From CAZLDI01 sp964558415 (lineage in GTDB: Bacteria > Chloroflexota > Dehalococcoidia > SM23-28-2 > RBG-16-64-32): a stretch of DNA of 64,000 bases. The notes under the pieces are model-generated. The model was not told the origin of the DNA. It saw nothing but the letters and a program-made list of their open reading frames with translations, and did not search any database. The stretch lies in assembly GCA_964558415.1 (NCBI GenBank), contig CAZLDI010000005.1, positions 62,001 to 126,000 on the forward strand, written 5' to 3'. The first letter of the stretch is position 1, and every line of letters starts with the position of its first letter. The position numbers were made by a program, and so were the translations under genes. Shown piece by piece: positions 24,908-35,400 of the stretch.

Positions 24908-25642
24908 CTATGCGTACCCGCCGAAGATCGCGTGACCGCAGCGCATCCAGAAGCAATCCACCGTGCTGAACCCCGCTTCCTCAAGCCATTTCAACTGCTC
25001 AAACAGGCGTGACGGCATCTCTCCCGGCACCGCGTCCGGACTGGCGAAGGCGTTCCATCCTTCTTCAGTTAACGTCTCGAACGCCTGCAGGGTTCCTGTA
25101 GCCGCCAGCGACTGCCCCCGCGCCACGTCGTCATACAGCGCCGCAAAAGAGCGACGCACAATGTCCGAAGCGGGCTCGATGACGTCGCCGATGATCAGCG
25201 CACCGCCGGGCACCAGCCGCTGCCGCAGCGCGTGGAACAGGTGCCGCTTACGCCCGGCGTCCGTGTGGTGCAGCACGAGAGACGCAGTGACGCAGTGAAG
25301 CGGCGACGGCAGCCCGGCAAGCCATTCGTCGCCCGCGAGGTCGAAGGCGCGGACTTCGGCCCGGCCGCCAAAGCGCCTCAGACGCCCGCTCGCCTTTTCG
25401 CGCATAAGATCGGAGCCGTCCAGCCCCAGTAATCGGCAGCGCGGGAAGCGCTCCAGGACGCGCTCCGCCAGCACGCCCTCGCCGCAGCCCAGGTCAAGGA
25501 GCGAGAACGCCTCGCCTGCTTCGCGCGGGATCAGCGAAGCGATGACCTCGATCTGCTCGCGCCGCGACGGCACGGCAACCTCGGCGAGATCGAGGAAGTC
25601 GCGGGAGTCCGCTTCGCTCCAGGTAGTGGGATCGTCTGCCAA
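24908..25642 (-). CDS. Class I SAM-dependent methyltransferase
   Basis: 244 residues. SAM-binding motif I LLDLGCGEG, motif II-like LLGLDGSD and a post-motif region ASLVLHHTD place it in the class I methyltransferase superfamily, near UbiE/COQ5-type small-molecule enzymes. The methyl acceptor is not predictable. It is 25 bp after leuS and 2 bp before the SRPBCC gene, which may bind its substrate or product. That link is inference from gene order. Confidence 0.85.
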   Translation of the reverse strand: MADDPTTWSEADSRDFLDLAEVAVPSRREQIEVIASLIPREAGEAFSLLDLGCGEGVLAERVLERFPRCRLLGLDGSDLMREKASGRLRRFGGRAEVRAFDLAGDEWLAGLPSPLHCVTASLVLHHTDAGRKRHLFHALRQRLVPGGALIIGDVIEPASDIVRRSFAALYDDVARGQSLAATGTLQAFETLTEEGWNAFASPDAVPGEMPSRLFEQLKWLEEAGFSTVDCFWMRCGHAIFGGYA

Positions 25643-25667
25643 CGTGGCTGGCTCCTTGTTTGCTCCC

Positions 25668-28109
25668 TTACCTCAGCACGACATTGACAAGCTTGCCGGG
25701 CACGTAGATCACGCGCTGCACATGCGCACCTTCCAGGTGCTTTTTGACCAGCGGGCTCGCCATTGCGATCTCCTTTGCCGCGTCCTCGCCGATGTCTGCC
25801 AAGACCTGGATGCGGTCGCGCAGCTTTCCGTTGACCTGCACGACGAGCGTGACCTCGTCCTCGTGAGCCAGCTCCGCGTCCCAGACCGGCCACGACTGCT
25901 GGTGCACGCTGTACGCGTGCCCTGTGCGCTCCCACAGCTCTTCCGCGATGTGCGGCGCGATCGGGGCCAGCATCAGCAGCAGTGATTCGATCGCCTCACG
26001 CCAGGCGTCACGGTCCACCGGGCCCGCTTTGCGGACGTGGTTCAGGCCGTTGGCCATCTCCATCAGCGCCGCGATTAGCGTATTGAAGCGGAAGTCTTCC
26101 ATGTCATCCGTTACGCGGCGGATCGTCTTGTGCGTCAGCCGCCGCAAGTTGCGGGTGCCGGCGGTGCCTTCCGACCCAAACTGCGGCTCGGCCAGCCCCA
26201 GGTTCCAGACGCGGTTCAGCCAACGCTGGACGCCGGAGATACCCTCCAGCCCGATCGGGCCGCCCTCGTCCCAGGGGCCGATGAACATGAGGTAGCAGCG
26301 GAACGTGTCCGCCCCATACTTCGCGACTTGCTCATCGGGCGCGACGACGTTGCCCCGGCTCTTGGACATGCGCTGCCCGTCCGGGCCCAGTATCTGTCCC
26401 TGGTTGAACAGCCGCAGGAACGGCTCTTTACCCTCCACCAGTCCCAGGTCGCGCATCACTTTCCAGAAGAAGCGGGCGTAGAGCAGGTGCATCACTGCAT
26501 GTTCCGCGCCGCCCGTGTACTGGTCCACGGGCAGCCAGCGCTTCGCCAACTCCGGCTCCACCGGGCCTTTGTCATAGTCCGGGCTCAGGTAGCGTACGAA
26601 GTACCAGTTGGAGTCCATGAACGTGTCCATCGTGTCGGTCTCGCGGCGCGCCGGCTCACCGCACTGTGGGCACGTCGTATTCAGGAATCCCTCGTGGCGG
26701 GCCAGCGGCGACTCGCCCGTAGGCTTGAACTCGGCGTCTTCGGGCAACAGTACGGGCAGTTGCTCTTCGGGCACCGGCACGACTCCATCGGCGGCACAGT
26801 GCACCATTGGGATCGGCGTGCCCCAGTAGCGCTGGCGCGAGATCAGCCAGTCGCGGAGGCGGTAGGTGATCGTGCGCTTGCCCCAGCCCTGGGACTCGAC
26901 GAACTCGGACACCGCCCGCTTCCCCTCATCGTTGGGCAGGCCATCGAAGCGTCCCGAGTTCACCATTGAACCGGACTCGAGATAAGCCTCCTCGAGCGGC
27001 AATCCGTCCCAGCCTGGAGGCGCGATGACCACCGGTATCTGAAGGCCGAACTTCCTGGCGAAGTCGAAGTCGCGCTGATCGTGCGCGGGGACGCCCATCA
27101 CGGCGCCCGTCCCGTACCAGAGCAGCGCATAGTCGGCGGTCCAGATTGGGACATCCTGCCCTGAGAGCAGGTTCTTGCAGTACGCACCTGTGAACACGCC
27201 GGTCTTCTCTCGCTCCACGCTCAGGCGCTCGATCTCGGTCTGGTGGCGCGCCTGTTCGACGTACGCATTAACTTCGGCGCGGCGATCTGCCGTCGTGATC
27301 TGCGGTACAAGCGGGTGCTCCGGCGCCAGCACGATGGACGTGACGCCGAAGATCGTGTCCGGACGAGTGGTGAAGACTCTGATCTCCTTCTGCTCAACGC
27401 CCGGAATGTCCAGACCGAATGCGAGTTCCAATCCCTCGGAGCGGCCGATCCAGTTGCGCTGCATAATCGCCACCGGCTCCGGCCAGTCCATGTCGGAGAA
27501 GTCCAGCAGTTCCTCGGCGTAGGCGGTGATCCGGAAGAACCACTGCTCAAGGTCGCGCTGGATGACCGGCGTGCCGCAGCGCTCGCAGCGGCCGTCAGGC
27601 GCCTGCTCGTTGGCCAGGACGGTCTGGCAAGATGGGCACCAGTTGGTGGGCGCCATCGCGCGGTAGGCCAATCCCTTCTCGTACATTTTCAGGAAGAACC
27701 ACTGGTTCCAGCGGTAGTATGCCGGGTCAGCCGTTATCGCCTCGTGCGGCCAGTCGAACATCGCGCCCATCCGGCGCAGCTGTCCGCGCATGCGGTCGAT
27801 GTTCGCATACGTCCACTTGTGCGGGTGCGTGCCCTGCTTGATCGCCGCGTTCTCCGCCGGCAGCCCGAAGGCGTCGAAGCCGATCGGAAAGAACACGTTG
27901 TGCCCCCTCATCCGGAGGTAGCGCGCGGCCGCGTCGGACGGGGACATCGCGTACCAGTGGCCGACGTGCAGGTCGCCGGATGTGTATGGCAGCATCGTCA
28001 GGAAGTACCGCTTCTTCGCGGCGGTCAGGTCCGTGTTGTACAGCCCGTCCGACTCCCAGCGCTTCTGCCACTTCTCTTCGATTGTGTTCGGGTCGTAGCG
28101 TTGGATCAT
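25668..28109 (-). CDS. leuS: Leucyl-tRNA synthetase
   Basis: 813 residues, standard bacterial LeuRS length. Catalytic signatures: HVGH in the first Rossmann half, and RMSKSRGNV (KMSKS loop). The CP1 editing domain lies between them and the anticodon-binding domain at the C-terminus. It charges tRNA-Leu in the cytoplasm. The leuS start overlaps the end of the MgtC-like gene by 4 bp, and a Leu T-box lies upstream of that gene, so leuS is read through the small membrane gene from one leader. Confidence 0.97.
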   Translation of the reverse strand: MIQRYDPNTIEEKWQKRWESDGLYNTDLTAAKKRYFLTMLPYTSGDLHVGHWYAMSPSDAAARYLRMRGHNVFFPIGFDAFGLPAENAAIKQGTHPHKWTYANIDRMRGQLRRMGAMFDWPHEAITADPAYYRWNQWFFLKMYEKGLAYRAMAPTNWCPSCQTVLANEQAPDGRCERCGTPVIQRDLEQWFFRITAYAEELLDFSDMDWPEPVAIMQRNWIGRSEGLELAFGLDIPGVEQKEIRVFTTRPDTIFGVTSIVLAPEHPLVPQITTADRRAEVNAYVEQARHQTEIERLSVEREKTGVFTGAYCKNLLSGQDVPIWTADYALLWYGTGAVMGVPAHDQRDFDFARKFGLQIPVVIAPPGWDGLPLEEAYLESGSMVNSGRFDGLPNDEGKRAVSEFVESQGWGKRTITYRLRDWLISRQRYWGTPIPMVHCAADGVVPVPEEQLPVLLPEDAEFKPTGESPLARHEGFLNTTCPQCGEPARRETDTMDTFMDSNWYFVRYLSPDYDKGPVEPELAKRWLPVDQYTGGAEHAVMHLLYARFFWKVMRDLGLVEGKEPFLRLFNQGQILGPDGQRMSKSRGNVVAPDEQVAKYGADTFRCYLMFIGPWDEGGPIGLEGISGVQRWLNRVWNLGLAEPQFGSEGTAGTRNLRRLTHKTIRRVTDDMEDFRFNTLIAALMEMANGLNHVRKAGPVDRDAWREAIESLLLMLAPIAPHIAEELWERTGHAYSVHQQSWPVWDAELAHEDEVTLVVQVNGKLRDRIQVLADIGEDAAKEIAMASPLVKKHLEGAHVQRVIYVPGKLVNVVLR

Positions 28110-28636
28110 TGCTCCTGTCCTCGGTCCTCGTTTGGTGGCGCCAGCGGGTCCATCTGCTCGTGACGCTTCTCGTGGTTCAGTGCGTCCTGGGCCTCCTCCC
28201 GGAGCTCGCCGCCGACACGTCGCAAGAAGCTATCAATGCGACGCGTCAGCGGTCTCGCCTCCAGCACTGCGAACACGGCTACGGCGCCGAATACGCCTAC
28301 CCAGTAGAGATCTATGCCCACCGCCATGCCGATGGCGGCCGCCGACCAGATCGTTGCGGCGGTGGTGATCCCGCGGACTGTGTAGCCCTCACGAAAGATC
28401 ACGCCCGCACCCAGGAAGCCTATGCCGGTGACGATCTGCGCCGCCACGCGGTCATCTCCCCCCATGAGCTGCGAGACATCAGTGAACAGGGCTGAACCGA
28501 GGGCGACCAGGGCCAGGGTGCGGATGCCGGCCGGGTAACCGCGGAGTTCACGTTCCAGGCCGATGACGCCGCCAAGGACCGCGGCTAATGCCAGTCGCCC
28601 GATTATTTCGATCTGATCTGCGAACGATACGTCCAT
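28106..28636 (-). CDS. MgtC/SapB family membrane protein
   Basis: 176 residues from ATG 28636; a longer frame to 28717 is rejected because it lies inside the T-box terminator. MgtC/SapB features are clear: RLALAAVLGGVIGLERELRG and GIRTLALVALGSALF, followed by four to five membrane helices and a charged C-terminal tail. MgtC-type proteins modulate magnesium or ATPase function at the membrane. It is the first gene behind a leucine T-box and overlaps leuS by 4 bp, an uncommon partner for a synthetase. Confidence 0.85.
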   Translation of the reverse strand: MDVSFADQIEIIGRLALAAVLGGVIGLERELRGYPAGIRTLALVALGSALFTDVSQLMGGDDRVAAQIVTGIGFLGAGVIFREGYTVRGITTAATIWSAAAIGMAVGIDLYWVGVFGAVAVFAVLEARPLTRRIDSFLRRVGGELREEAQDALNHEKRHEQMDPLAPPNEDRGQEQ

Positions 28637-28645
28637 ATGCCGCCT

Positions 28646-28681
28646 AAAATGAAGTCCCCTCCGTCCAGGGACGGAGGGGAC
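28646..28681 (-). terminator. Terminator of the T-box leader
   Basis: A 13-bp stem (GTCCCCTCCGTCC with GGACGGAGGGGAC on the minus strand) with a very short loop, then TTCATTTT. Its 5' arm follows the T-box sequence directly, so forming the antiterminator would exclude it. Confidence 0.8.
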
Positions 28682-28888
28682 GATCGTCTCCGCGGTACCA
28701 CCCTGATTTCCCCGCACGCGGCGGGGACACTCTTGGCGGCGCTGTAACGGGCGCGATCCCGTCGCCTGCTATCCGCGAGGCGGATTCGCCGGCGAGGCTC
28801 TGGAGCGAGTTCGGCGCTCTGATGCCGGCTTGCACATCCGCGTCACGCGGACCGGCTCTCTGAAGCCCGGCGCCTACTACTCTCCTTC
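28650..28888 (-). promoter_or_regulatory. T-box riboswitch, leucine specifier
   Basis: On the minus strand the conserved T-box core AGGGTGGTACCGCGG lies at 28690-28704. Upstream is a long stem I region with GAGAGTAGTA near its base. The specifier loop reads GAACTCG, giving codon CTC (Leu) at 28807-28809. The UGGU of the T-box can pair with ACCA, fitting the A discriminator of tRNA-Leu. Uncharged tRNA-Leu would favour antitermination and expression of the MgtC-like gene and leuS. Confidence 0.9.
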
Positions 28889-28894
28889 GCCGCC

Positions 28895-28923
28895 TTTATC
28901 CTGTTATTGGTCTCCGGTCTGAA
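28895..28923 (-). promoter_or_regulatory. Candidate promoter for the T-box leader
   Basis: TTCAGA (28918-28923, 4 of 6) and GATAAA (28895-28900, 4 of 6) with 17 bp between them. Transcription would begin at the base of stem I near 28888. Confidence 0.5.
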
Positions 28924-28933
28924 TGCCGGGAAG

Positions 28934-29009
28934 TGGTGGAGCTGAGGGGGATCGAACCCCTGACCTCCACACTGCCAGTGTGGCGCTCTCCCAGCTGAGC
29001 TACAGCCCC
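28934..29009 (-). tRNA. tRNA-Ala (GGC)
   Basis: 76 bases including an encoded CCA. The anticodon loop reads CTGGCAG, giving anticodon GGC. The acceptor stem (GGGGCTG with CAGCTCC) has the G3-U70 pair that is the alanine identity element, and TTCGATC forms the T loop. It lies just upstream of the T-box promoter on the same strand. Confidence 0.95.
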
Positions 29010-29118
29010 AAACCGTAGAGGTATGTTAGCAGAATAGCGGGAGGCCCGGCAACGTTGACGGACGCGCGCTCCGTCTCGCATGATTACGCTCGCTGCGCAG
29101 CGAAGGGAGACCATCTGC

Positions 29119-30288
29119 ATGATGCCACTGGAAGGAATCCGCATCCTCGATCTGACCCGCCAGGCGCCGGGGCCGTATTGCACGATGCTCCTGGGCGACC
29201 TCGGCGCGGACGTCGTCATTGTTGAGGAGGCGCCCGGCGCCGGGCGCCGCATGGACATGGGAATGAACGAACGGACGCAGGCGTTCTGGGCGCTCAACCG
29301 CAACAAACGCTCCGTCGGGCTCAACCTGAAGGAACCTCGGGCGCAAGAGGCGTTCCTGCGTATGGCCGAGAAGGCCGATGTCGTGATTGAGGGGTTCCGT
29401 CCGGGCGTGGTCAAGCGCCTCGGCGTGGACTATGACGCCGTCTCGGCGCGCAACCCGCGTGCGATCTACTGTTCGCTCAGCGGCTATGGTCAGACCGGGC
29501 CGTACGCGGGACTTGTCGGCCACGACATCAACTACATCAGCATCGGCGGGGCGCTCGGCGTAATCGGCACTGCCGGCTCGCCGCCGGCCATCCCGATGAA
29601 CATCATCGCCGACTTCGCGGGCGGCGGCCTGTACGCGGCGTTCTCGATTCTCGCCGCAGTTATCGCCCGCGGGACGACCGGGCGCGGCCAGTACGTCGAC
29701 GTCGCGATGACCGATGGCGTCACATCACTGCTGGCGTTCCCCGCGAGCCAGTACTTCGCCGCCGGCCTGGTGCCGAAGCCGGGAGCGGAGATGCTGAACG
29801 GCGCGTACCCGGCCTATTCCGTTTACGAGACTGCGGACGGTAAGTGGCTCAGCATCGGCTGTATCGAGCCCTGGTTCTGGTCCGAGCTCTGCAAGGCGCT
29901 GGACCTGGAGGAGTACATCCCGCAGCAGAACAACCGCGAGAGGTTCCCCGAGATCTTCGAGGCGCTGCGCGGCCGCCTCCAACAGAAGACGCGCGACGAG
30001 TGGTTCGCTGAGTTGCGCCAGCGCGATATCTGCGTGGGTCCGATCTACGCGATAGACGAGGTGTTCGAGGACCCGCACGTGAAGGCGCGGGGGATGGTGG
30101 TGGAGCTACAGCACCCGGAGTTCGGCGCCGTCCGGCAGGTCGGCGTCGGCCCCAAGTTCTCCGACACCCCGGGCGCCGTGCGCAGTATGTCCCCGAAGCG
30201 CGGCGCGCACACGGAAGAGATGCTCCTGGAGGTGGGATATTCGGCGGCGGAGGTCGAAGATATGAAGTCGGCGGGGGTCGCGGGGTGA
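29119..30288 (+). CDS. CaiB/BaiF (class III) CoA-transferase
   Basis: 389 residues from ATG 29119 (or the adjacent ATG), with GGGAG upstream; the longer frame to 29080 has no site. Typical class III CoA-transferase features: LEGIRILDLT, GLGDLGADVV-type CoA loop (LLGDLGADVV), the NRNKRSVGLNLK region and the catalytic Asp in the region near YVDVAMTDG. It moves CoA between carboxylic acids, in a catabolic or activating step. The substrate cannot be inferred. It is separate from neighbours and has no obvious operon. Confidence 0.9.
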   Translation: MMPLEGIRILDLTRQAPGPYCTMLLGDLGADVVIVEEAPGAGRRMDMGMNERTQAFWALNRNKRSVGLNLKEPRAQEAFLRMAEKADVVIEGFRPGVVKRLGVDYDAVSARNPRAIYCSLSGYGQTGPYAGLVGHDINYISIGGALGVIGTAGSPPAIPMNIIADFAGGGLYAAFSILAAVIARGTTGRGQYVDVAMTDGVTSLLAFPASQYFAAGLVPKPGAEMLNGAYPAYSVYETADGKWLSIGCIEPWFWSELCKALDLEEYIPQQNNRERFPEIFEALRGRLQQKTRDEWFAELRQRDICVGPIYAIDEVFEDPHVKARGMVVELQHPEFGAVRQVGVGPKFSDTPGAVRSMSPKRGAHTEEMLLEVGYSAAEVEDMKSAGVAG

Positions 30289-30372
30289 ACTGCGTCACCG
30301 CTTGCATGACAGCAACGGCCCATCGCGCGTTCTGAGGCATGCGAGGGCAGAAATCCCGGGAGTGCTAAGGAC

Positions 30373-30996
30373 TTGAACCACCCTCACGAACACGACGAAG
30401 GCACGCAACGCATCGAGGCGTTCAGCGATGGCGTCTTCGCCATCGCTATAACGCTGCTTATCATCGAGATCGGCGTGCCGGTCCTCACATCCGAAGAGGG
30501 ACTCAGCGACGCCCTCCTCGACCTCTGGCCGGAATACGGGGCCTACATCCTCAGCTTCGTGACCATCGGTATCTACTGGGCCAACCACAACGCTTTCTTC
30601 AGGCTCTTCGTCCGGACCGACCACGTCTTTCTCATGGCCAACGTCTTCTTCCTCATGTGCATCGCCTTCGTGCCCTTTCCCACCGCCGTTCTCGGTGAGT
30701 TTATGGACGACGAGCCCGAGCGCAAGGCAGCCATCGCCTTCTATACTGTCGGGCTCCTCCTTCCGGCGTTCGGGTGGCTTTGCGTTTGGCTGTACGCCAT
30801 CTGGCACCGCCTGGTGGACGAGAACCTCGATCCCAACCACGTGCGGCTCCTCACGGTCCAGTACGTCGCGTCGGTCCTCATATATGTCGTTGCCCTCGCG
30901 GTTTCGCTCGTCCAGCCCTGGGCGGCGTTCGCGATCACGGTCGGTCTGACCATGCTGTACCTGTTCCCGCCAAGACGGCCCGTCTACCTGACCTGA
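30373..30996 (+). CDS. TMEM175/DUF1211-family membrane protein
   Basis: 207 residues from TTG 30373. The protein opens with the hallmark of bacterial TMEM175-like potassium channels: RIEAFSDGVFAIAITLLIIEI, carrying the FSDG motif of the first helix. About five further membrane helices follow. Bacterial members form weakly selective potassium channels. It has no visible partner and no clear promoter. Confidence 0.8.
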   Translation: MNHPHEHDEGTQRIEAFSDGVFAIAITLLIIEIGVPVLTSEEGLSDALLDLWPEYGAYILSFVTIGIYWANHNAFFRLFVRTDHVFLMANVFFLMCIAFVPFPTAVLGEFMDDEPERKAAIAFYTVGLLLPAFGWLCVWLYAIWHRLVDENLDPNHVRLLTVQYVASVLIYVVALAVSLVQPWAAFAITVGLTMLYLFPPRRPVYLT

Positions 30997-31038
30997 TCGG
31001 GAGCGGAGCCGATTGAGTGACGCCCGTGCTGCGTGCCG

Positions 31039-32301
31039 CTAGTCACCGCTGACGCCCACCCGCTCGACTTCTGAGCCGAGCGGGGGTTCGCCTCGAACGA
31101 GATGCGGCAGCCACAGTGCCAGCAGCGGCGCGCCCAGTCCGGCGACGATGATAGCGCCCGCCCAGTATGCGGCCGTGTTCGAAGCCTCGTCCGCCAGCAG
31201 GCCGAGTAGCGGCGCGCTGGGGATCAGGACCAACGAGCGGGTCAGGTTGCTGAGGGAGATGACGGTCGCCCGCTGTTCACTCGGAACGCGCCGGTTCAAG
31301 TAGTCGGTGAGTGCGGGCTGGGCCATCATCGTCACAAAATTCAGCATCAGGAAGGCGACCTGGGCGTACAGGGAGCCCCACAGCGCCAGGATCGCGTAGC
31401 CCCCGATCAGCGTCACCGGCATCAGCAGGAAGGTCCGCCGCTCTCCGAACGTCGCCACTATCCACGCCGCGCCGAGCGCCCCGACGATAGCGGCGATTCG
31501 CATCGGTGTCTGCCAGAGGCCGACGGCGCCCACGTCCACGTTGTGGTCCACGAGGAACGGTTGGAAGAAGAAGATTGGCCCGATGCTGCCCACCGCGATC
31601 ACGCCGTAAAACAGGATCGAGTAGCGCACGTCCGGGAGCCGCCTGACGATGCTGGCGGCGTCACGAATGATCTGACCGTAAGACAGCGTTGGCCGCGCCC
31701 GGTCACGCTCCACCGGCTCGGTGAACGTGAAAGCCGCGACCGCCGCGAACACCGCGATGCCCCCGCTGAGGACGATCGGGAACGGCAGGCTCGTGGCGGC
31801 GGCCAGCGGTGCGCCCATCAGCGTGCCGGCCAGCATCGCGCCGTTCGCCACGGCCCAGGCGCGCCCGTATATCCTCGAGTACTCTTCCTCTCTGCCCAGG
31901 GTCTTCAGCGTGTCGTAGAGGAACGCGGACTCCGTTCCGTTCAACAGCGAGAACGCGACGCCCCATATGAGGTAGGCCGCCAGCAGGAACCAGAACGAGG
32001 AGGCCAGCCCGAACACTGTGATAGCGGCGGCGAAGGCCGTCGCGGACGCCATCAGCGTTGGCCGGCGGCCCCAGCGGTCGGCGATAGCGGCCGCGGGTAT
32101 CTGGAGGAAGACGATGCAGAGCCAGAACGGGATGTCGATCAGCGTCACCTGGGCCAGCGTCAGGCCGCGCTCCTCCGTCAAATAGATGATCCAGATGGGC
32201 CACCATAGCTGGAGGTTCAGGAAGAAGTGGAAGAGGTAATACTTCCGGATATTTGCTTGAAGTTGTGATGCGGACGGCGCCTGCAACGCCTCTCCCTTCA
32301 A
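31039..32301 (-). CDS. MFS transporter
   Basis: 420 residues with 12 hydrophobic segments and the conserved loop 2-3 motif in ADRWGRRPTLMAS. It begins at TTG 32301, with no ATG before the first helix and no clear ribosome-binding site. The first 15 codons lie in the left copy of the 96-bp repeat; the right copy still carries about nine matching codons. This suggests its original upstream neighbour was the Yip1-like gene at 36016, now separated by the regulator. The exported or imported compound is unknown; drug-efflux-like topology is likely. Confidence 0.85.
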   Translation of the reverse strand: MKGEALQAPSASQLQANIRKYYLFHFFLNLQLWWPIWIIYLTEERGLTLAQVTLIDIPFWLCIVFLQIPAAAIADRWGRRPTLMASATAFAAAITVFGLASSFWFLLAAYLIWGVAFSLLNGTESAFLYDTLKTLGREEEYSRIYGRAWAVANGAMLAGTLMGAPLAAATSLPFPIVLSGGIAVFAAVAAFTFTEPVERDRARPTLSYGQIIRDAASIVRRLPDVRYSILFYGVIAVGSIGPIFFFQPFLVDHNVDVGAVGLWQTPMRIAAIVGALGAAWIVATFGERRTFLLMPVTLIGGYAILALWGSLYAQVAFLMLNFVTMMAQPALTDYLNRRVPSEQRATVISLSNLTRSLVLIPSAPLLGLLADEASNTAAYWAGAIIVAGLGAPLLALWLPHLVRGEPPLGSEVERVGVSGD

Positions 32302-32351
32302 CTCGCCGGGGTGAACGAGACCAGCTTAGCGCAGAGCTAAAGGTCGAGCGA
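32256..32351. repeat. 96-bp direct repeat, left copy
   Basis: Compared with 35935-36030 it matches at 90 of 96 positions, and the inner 76 bp (32276-32351) has one mismatch. It holds the first 15 codons of the MFS gene and, on the same strand, the codons SLDL-stop that end the Yip1-like gene in the right copy. Confidence 0.9.
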
Positions 32352-32473
32352 CGCCCGTGGCCGTGCAACTCACGATATCCGCCTTCCTGCGCAGCCGAAA
32401 TACGCCAACTGGCGGATGTTGTTGGTTCCCCCTGAGCCGATCCTGTGTCCAGGTGAAAGAGCAGGAGGGACGT

Positions 32474-35400
32474 ATGGATACCGGCCAGCCAGCAGAGCTA
32501 CAATCTAGCGCAAGTGCACGAAAACTCAGCAGGCCTATTTTATGGGAGGAGCCGGCCTTGACTGCCCGGGCCGCCGGAGATACTGCTGTCGTCCTGCCTC
32601 TCGGGACGGTTACCCTCCTGCTGTCCGACACCGAGGGGTCGGCGCGGCTGTGGGAGGCTGACCGGGACGCGATGACGGCGGCCGTCGCTCGTCTCGACGC
32701 GCTCATAACGGAGGCGGTGGGCCGGCACGGGGGCGTCCGCCCCGTCGAGCAGGGCGAAGGCGATAGCTTCGTCGCCGCCTTCTCGCGGGCCTCTGACGCC
32801 CTCACCTGCGCCCTCGCCCTCCAGCTGGCCATAGCCGGCGAGCCCTGGCCCGGTGGGATAGAGCTCCGCCTGCGGATGGCCCTCCACACAGGCGAAGTCC
32901 AGCTCCGCGACGAGGGCAACTACATCGGGGCGGCGATCAACCGCTGCGGGCGCCTCCGGGCCATTGGCCACGGCGGCCAGACGCTCCTCTCGCGGGCGAC
33001 CCACGACCTCGTGGTGGACCGCCTGCCCGAGGAGGTGAGCCTCCTGGCTCTGGGCACCTGCCGTCTGCGCGACCTGGCCCGCCCCGAGGACGTCTACCAG
33101 CTTTGCCACCCGCGCCTGCCGGCCGAGTTCCCTTCCCTGCGCTCGCTCGACGCCCTTCCCAACAACCTGCCCGTCCGGCTCACGAGCTTCATCGGCCGGG
33201 AGGCTGAGATCGCCGGGCTCAAGGAGCTCCTGGCCGAGAACCGGCTGGTCACCCTGACCGGCGCCGGCGGCGTCGGCAAGACGCGCCTGGCCCTCCAGGT
33301 AGCGGCCGACCTCCTCGACGGACATCCGGACGGTGTCTGGTGGGTCGACCTGGCGCGGATCACGGACGCGGGCCTCGTGCCGAACGCCGTGGCGGCGGCG
33401 CTCGCCGTCAAAGAGGTCCCCCGGCAGCCCCTGGTGGACACGTTGAAGAACGACCTTCGCGCCAAGCGAACGCTCATCCTGCTCGACAACTGCGAGCACG
33501 TCGTAGCGGCCTGCGCCGAGCTCGCCGACGCCCTGCTCCACGCCTGTCAGTCGCTGAGCATCCTCGCCACCAGCAGGGAGCCGCTGGGCGTGGAGGGCGA
33601 GGCGCCCTGGCGCGTGCCCTCCCTCACGCTCCCCGACGAGAAGGCCCCGCCCTCGATCGAGTCGCTCTCGCAGTACGAGGCGGTCCGCCTCTTCATCGAG
33701 CGGGCGATCAGGGTGCGGCCGAACTTCCAGGTGACGAACGAGAACGCCCCCGCCGTGGCCCAGATCTGCCACCGCCTGGACGGCATCCCGCTCGCCATGG
33801 AGCTCGCCGCGGCACGAACGCGGATGATGACCCCGGAGCAGATCGCCGAAGGTCTGATGGACCGCTTCCACCTGCTCACCGGCGGCGTGCGGACGGTAAT
33901 GCCCCGTCAGCAGACCCTTCAGGCTTCGGTGGACTGGAGCTACAACCTGCTGGGGGAGGACGAGCGGGCCTTGCTGAGGCGGCTCTCGGTCTTCGTTGGC
34001 AGCTTCACCCTCGATGCGGCGGAGGAAGTGGGCTCAGCGGACGGCAGCGAGCAGCAGCAGGTCCTGGAGCTGCTCTCGCGCCTCGTGGACCGGTCGCTCG
34101 TCCAGGTGGAGGAGGCAGCGGCGGAGGCGCGCTACCGCCTGCTGGAGACGATCCGCCAGTACGGCCGCGACCGGCTGGCCGAATGCGGCCCAGACGGGCT
34201 GGCTGACTCCAGCGAGGAGGCGGCGGTGCGGACGCGGCACCTCGACTTCTACGTCGCTCTGGCCGAGCGGGCCGAGCGGGGTCTGGAGGGCCCCGGGCTG
34301 ATGACGTGGCTCGACCGGCTCGATCTCGAGCTCGGCAACCTGCGCACCGCCATGGACTGGAGCGCGCAGACGAGCGAGGTGGACAAGGGGCTGCGACTTA
34401 CTGCGCCGGTGTGGTTGTTCTGGCTGGTGCGCGGACATCTGAGCGAAGGCCGCGGCCGGTTTGAGGCAGCGTTATCGCCGGGGGATGGCGATCCTTTGCT
34501 GCGGGCCAGCACGCTAATCACGGTCGGCACACTCGAGAACTTCTACGGGAACCCGGTGGCCGCTCGGGCCTTCGGCGAAGAAGCGCTGAGAATCGGGCGC
34601 CGGTTGGGCGACAAGCGGATGATCGGGCGGGCGCTCACTACCCTCGGGACTCCGGCCATGTTTCTGGACCCCGCCTCCGCGCCCGCGCTGCACGAGGAGG
34701 CCATCGATCTCTTGCGGCAGGCGGGCGATGCCCACTGGCTCTCCGCCGCGCTCCGCCTTTCCGGTATCGCGCAGTTTCTGGCCGGCGATCTTGCTCGGGC
34801 CCATCGCCGTTTCGAGGAGGCGGTGTCCATCTCGCGGACGGCCGGCGACCGCGTGGGACTAGGGATAGGTCTCGCATTTTTCGGGAACATCCTTGTGCGT
34901 ACCGGAGAGCTGTCCGAGGCGCACGCAGCCTATGTGGAGTCTCTCGTGATCGCCCACGAGCTAAAGGACCAGTTGGTGATGGCCATGGACCTCAGCGGCT
35001 TGGGGTCCATCGCCACCTATCGAGGGGAGTACGAGAGCGCGGCCGGGCTGCTCGAAGAGGGTGTAGCGTGCGCGCGCGAGTCGACCCCCCTCGTGCTGGC
35101 GTTTGTGCTGCTCTACCGCGGCCTGCTGGACTACGCGCGGGGCGACTTCGAGACCGCCACGGGGCACCTTGAGGAGGCCGTCAACCTGGCCCGTGCCATG
35201 CGTATTCTCTGGTGCGTCACGTGGGTCTTGCGGGCCCTGGGGGACGTGACCCGCGCTCGGCGGGACCTCCTTGCGGCCGGCGCCTGCCTGGAGGAGGCAT
35301 TGGACGTTGGGCGTCAGGCCGGCGGCTGGGCGCACGGGCTCGCGCTGCAGGGGGCGGGAAGGCTCGCGCGATCTCAGGGGGACGACGGCCTGGCCGAGTC

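Noticed and set aside
32540..33871. 443-codon ORF on the minus strand inside the LuxR regulator
   Set aside because: It lies in antisense to clear NB-ARC and cyclase domains and has no protein-like motifs.
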